64,000 nucleotides of DNA, taken from assembly GCF_014333425.1 (NCBI RefSeq), contig NZ_JACRYT010000001.1, positions 62,001-126,000 on the forward strand, written 5' to 3'. Both the position numbers and the translations under genes were made by a program. Origin of the DNA: Zhenpiania hominis. GTDB taxonomy: Bacteria; Bacillota; Clostridia; Peptostreptococcales; Anaerovoracaceae. Position 1 is the first letter of the stretch. Each line of letters opens with the position of its first letter. Of the stretch, positions 62,401 to 64,000 are shown one piece after another. The notes below the pieces were generated by a model. That model saw nothing but the letters and a program-made list of their open reading frames with translations, did not search any database and had not been told where the DNA came from.

Positions 62401-63712
62401 AGGTGTTGTACGACAGGCGATCAAGGAAGTCGAAAGTGATAAAATTATCGGATATGAACTGCTGTTTCAGGGAGGAAGCGACGATTTTTATGGAGAATCC
62501 GAAACAGCGGCAGCGGATACAATTTCGGAATTTCTGATGAACAATAGTCATAAGATTTTCAGGGATAAGCGTATCTTCATCACATTTACGCCTTCTCTTC
62601 TTTTTCGCAATCTGCCCAAAATTTTTGAAAGAAATAAAGTGATTATTCAGATAGAGGACAATCTGATTATTCATCCTTTGGCTATGCCAATTATACAGAA
62701 ATACCATGCAGAAGGATACCAGTTCGCAATTAACGATTTTCAGTTTTCGCCTAAATATTTTAGTGTGTTGGAATACGCGGATTTTATCCGCATCCGAATA
62801 AAACCACAGATGGAGGAGCGAGAACGCCATTCAATGGAAAATATTATCCGTATGACCAAGGGATTCGGGAAAAAGTGTATTGCCACAGGGATCGACAGTC
62901 AGGAATCGTATGACAGCGCAATTGAACTGGGAGCCGATTACTTAGAAGGAAATCATATCGCAAAGACACTAACCACCAAGGCCAGCAAAGTGGAGTATAT
63001 GCAAGGAAACTTTTTTCAATTGGTTGTGGCAGTAGCAAAAGAAGAACCGGATATGGCAGAAATCGAACAAATTGTCAGCCGTGACGCCGGGCTGACCTAT
63101 GCGCTGCTCAAGCTGGTCAACTCCGCGTACTTTGCTTTGCGGCGCAGAACCGCATCCATCCGACAGGCGCTGATGACTCTGGGGATCGCACAGCTCCGTC
63201 AGTGGGTGTATATGCTGAGTTTTCATGTGGATGAAGATTTGCGACAGGAAGACGGTATCGAAGAACTTCTCAAAATTTCGTTCCTGAGAGCCAGATTTGC
63301 GGAAGAATTGGCTCCAAGAATTCCGGGCTTTCCGCTTGCAAAGTCAGAAGCTTATATGATGGAAATGTTTTCTACGCTGGAATTAATGGTTGATGCTTCA
63401 TTGGAGGAAATTTTGGCAGAGATTCCGCTTCGGGAGGAAATCCGCGATGCCCTGCTCAGACAAGAGGGGATTGCAGGAAAACTGCATCAGTTGATTCTGG
63501 CCTACGAGCAGGCAGATTGGAAGCAGAGCAAAAATCTTGCGGACGAATTAGAACTGAAGATTTCCGTTATGTCACAGATTTATATCAACTGTGTGGAAGA
63601 TGTCAATACGATTTGGGACGAGCTGACTGCGGACTACGCGCGGCCGGGAGAAGAAAAGGTGTTCAAAACCCCCGCAGACAGCAGAGAGCACATTGAGGAT
63701 GTACTTAAGTAG
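62393..63712 (+). CDS. EAL-HDOD protein (YuxH-like), catalytically degenerate
   Basis: Protein of 439 residues from ATG 62393, preceded by GGAGAAGGGAG. Residues about 1-195 are an EAL fold whose signature reads YELLFQG in place of EAL-R, and the metal motif DDFG reads NDFQ, so no hydrolysis is expected. Residues about 200-400 are an HDOD domain ([19 protein letters not shown]). YuxH-type proteins are signalling adaptors. Its place in the operon after cheV suggests a link between c-di-GMP and chemotaxis. Confidence 0.88.
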   Translation: MDKGVVRQAIKEVESDKIIGYELLFQGGSDDFYGESETAAADTISEFLMNNSHKIFRDKRIFITFTPSLLFRNLPKIFERNKVIIQIEDNLIIHPLAMPIIQKYHAEGYQFAINDFQFSPKYFSVLEYADFIRIRIKPQMEERERHSMENIIRMTKGFGKKCIATGIDSQESYDSAIELGADYLEGNHIAKTLTTKASKVEYMQGNFFQLVVAVAKEEPDMAEIEQIVSRDAGLTYALLKLVNSAYFALRRRTASIRQALMTLGIAQLRQWVYMLSFHVDEDLRQEDGIEELLKISFLRARFAEELAPRIPGFPLAKSEAYMMEMFSTLELMVDASLEEILAEIPLREEIRDALLRQEGIAGKLHQLILAYEQADWKQSKNLADELELKISVMSQIYINCVEDVNTIWDELTADYARPGEEKVFKTPADSREHIEDVLK

Positions 63713-63741
63713 AACAGAGAAGCGATAGGAGGAAGAAAACG

Positions 63742-64000
63742 TTGGCGACCATTATTGTTCTTACAAACCAAAAAGGGGGAGTTGGGAAAACCACTACAAC
63801 AGGGGCGCTGGCAGCAGGACTGGGAATAAAGGGCAATAAAGTGCTGGCAGTCGATTTAGATCCGCAGGGGAATCTGGGGTTTAGTCTTGGTATTGATATT
63901 GAAGAAGGGCATACGATTTATGAAGTTTTTCAGAAAAAAGCGTCGATGCGAGAGGCAATTAAACAGGCAGAGCACTGCGATGTGATTCCATCGAATATCC
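63742..64000 (+). CDS. ParA/Soj-like ATPase (partial, cut by window end)
   Basis: The start is TTG 63742, preceded by AGGAGGAAG. The visible 86 residues show the deviant Walker [10 protein letters not shown] (11-19) and the DLDPQGNLG switch region, typical of ParA/Soj. It is the last visible gene of the fla/che operon. It may position chemoreceptor arrays or flagella, as ParC does in Vibrio, or be a chromosome partitioning gene; parB would settle this but is outside the window. Confidence 0.85.
   Translation, partial: MATIIVLTNQKGGVGKTTTTGALAAGLGIKGNKVLAVDLDPQGNLGFSLGIDIEEGHTIYEVFQKKASMREAIKQAEHCDVIPSNI

Overview
The window reads as a chromosome segment of a motile, Gram-positive, anaerobic Clostridia (Lachnospiraceae-like). 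Reasons: Firmicutes-type flagellar gene order with fliY (CheC-FliN fusion), CheC, CheD and CheV, strong AGGAGG ribosome sites, ATGA/TAATG coupled genes, a glycyl-radical activase remnant, and a Firmicutes-type conjugation module. The genus cannot be fixed from the sequence.

Region 1 (1-13030, all +): the transfer module of an integrative conjugative element (ICE). It holds a VirD4 coupling ATPase, a VirB6/TrbL-like channel protein, a VirB3/PrgI-like protein, a VirB4 ATPase, a glucosaminidase-M23 wall hydrolase, accessory membrane proteins and a MinD/CpaE-like protein with a degenerate P-loop. The first two complete genes share a C-terminal domain I do not recognise. Relaxase and integrase are not in the window.

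Region 2 (13031-17800): an accessory zone that looks like a series of cassettes. Each block has a structured leader RNA ('motif A', three copies with compensatory stem changes) just before a gene (radC, a DUF5688-like gene, a DnaJ-like gene). A second structured repeat ('motif B', four copies, two on each strand) lies between the blocks. I recognise neither motif. The zone ends inside a glycyl-radical-enzyme activase gene that keeps only its 3' part.

Region 3 (17800-24060): chromosomal genes: the activase remnant, an NhaC-type antiporter, a decayed surface-protein gene (truncated and frameshifted) and an intact secreted GLUG-like protein.

Region 4 (24070-37800): motility and signalling genes on both strands: bacteriohemerythrin, a REC-GGDEF-EAL protein with degenerate REC and GGDEF sites, a divergent FliD-like protein, the cheA-cheW-cheR-cheB operon, a YlqG/YlqH (FlhB-C-like) pair, a PilZ protein, a lytic transglycosylase and a methyl-accepting chemotaxis protein. 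Several carry upstream sites resembling sigma-28 promoters.

Region 5 (37929-64000, all +): one long fla/che operon: flgB-fliE-fliF-G-H-I-J-K-flgD-(TIGR02530)-flgE-flbD-motA-motB-fliM-cheY-flgC-fliY-fliO-P-Q-R-flhB-flhA-fliA-flgF-like-flgG-cheC-cheD-cheV-(EAL/HDOD)-parA (cut by the window end). Its apparent sigma-A promoter has a run of 12 G between TTGACA and TACAAT, which stretches the spacer to 21 bp. Three 11-bp direct repeats lie just upstream. This looks like a phase-variable master promoter for motility and is the strongest single observation. flgC is displaced, and fliL, flhF and flhG are missing from their usual places.
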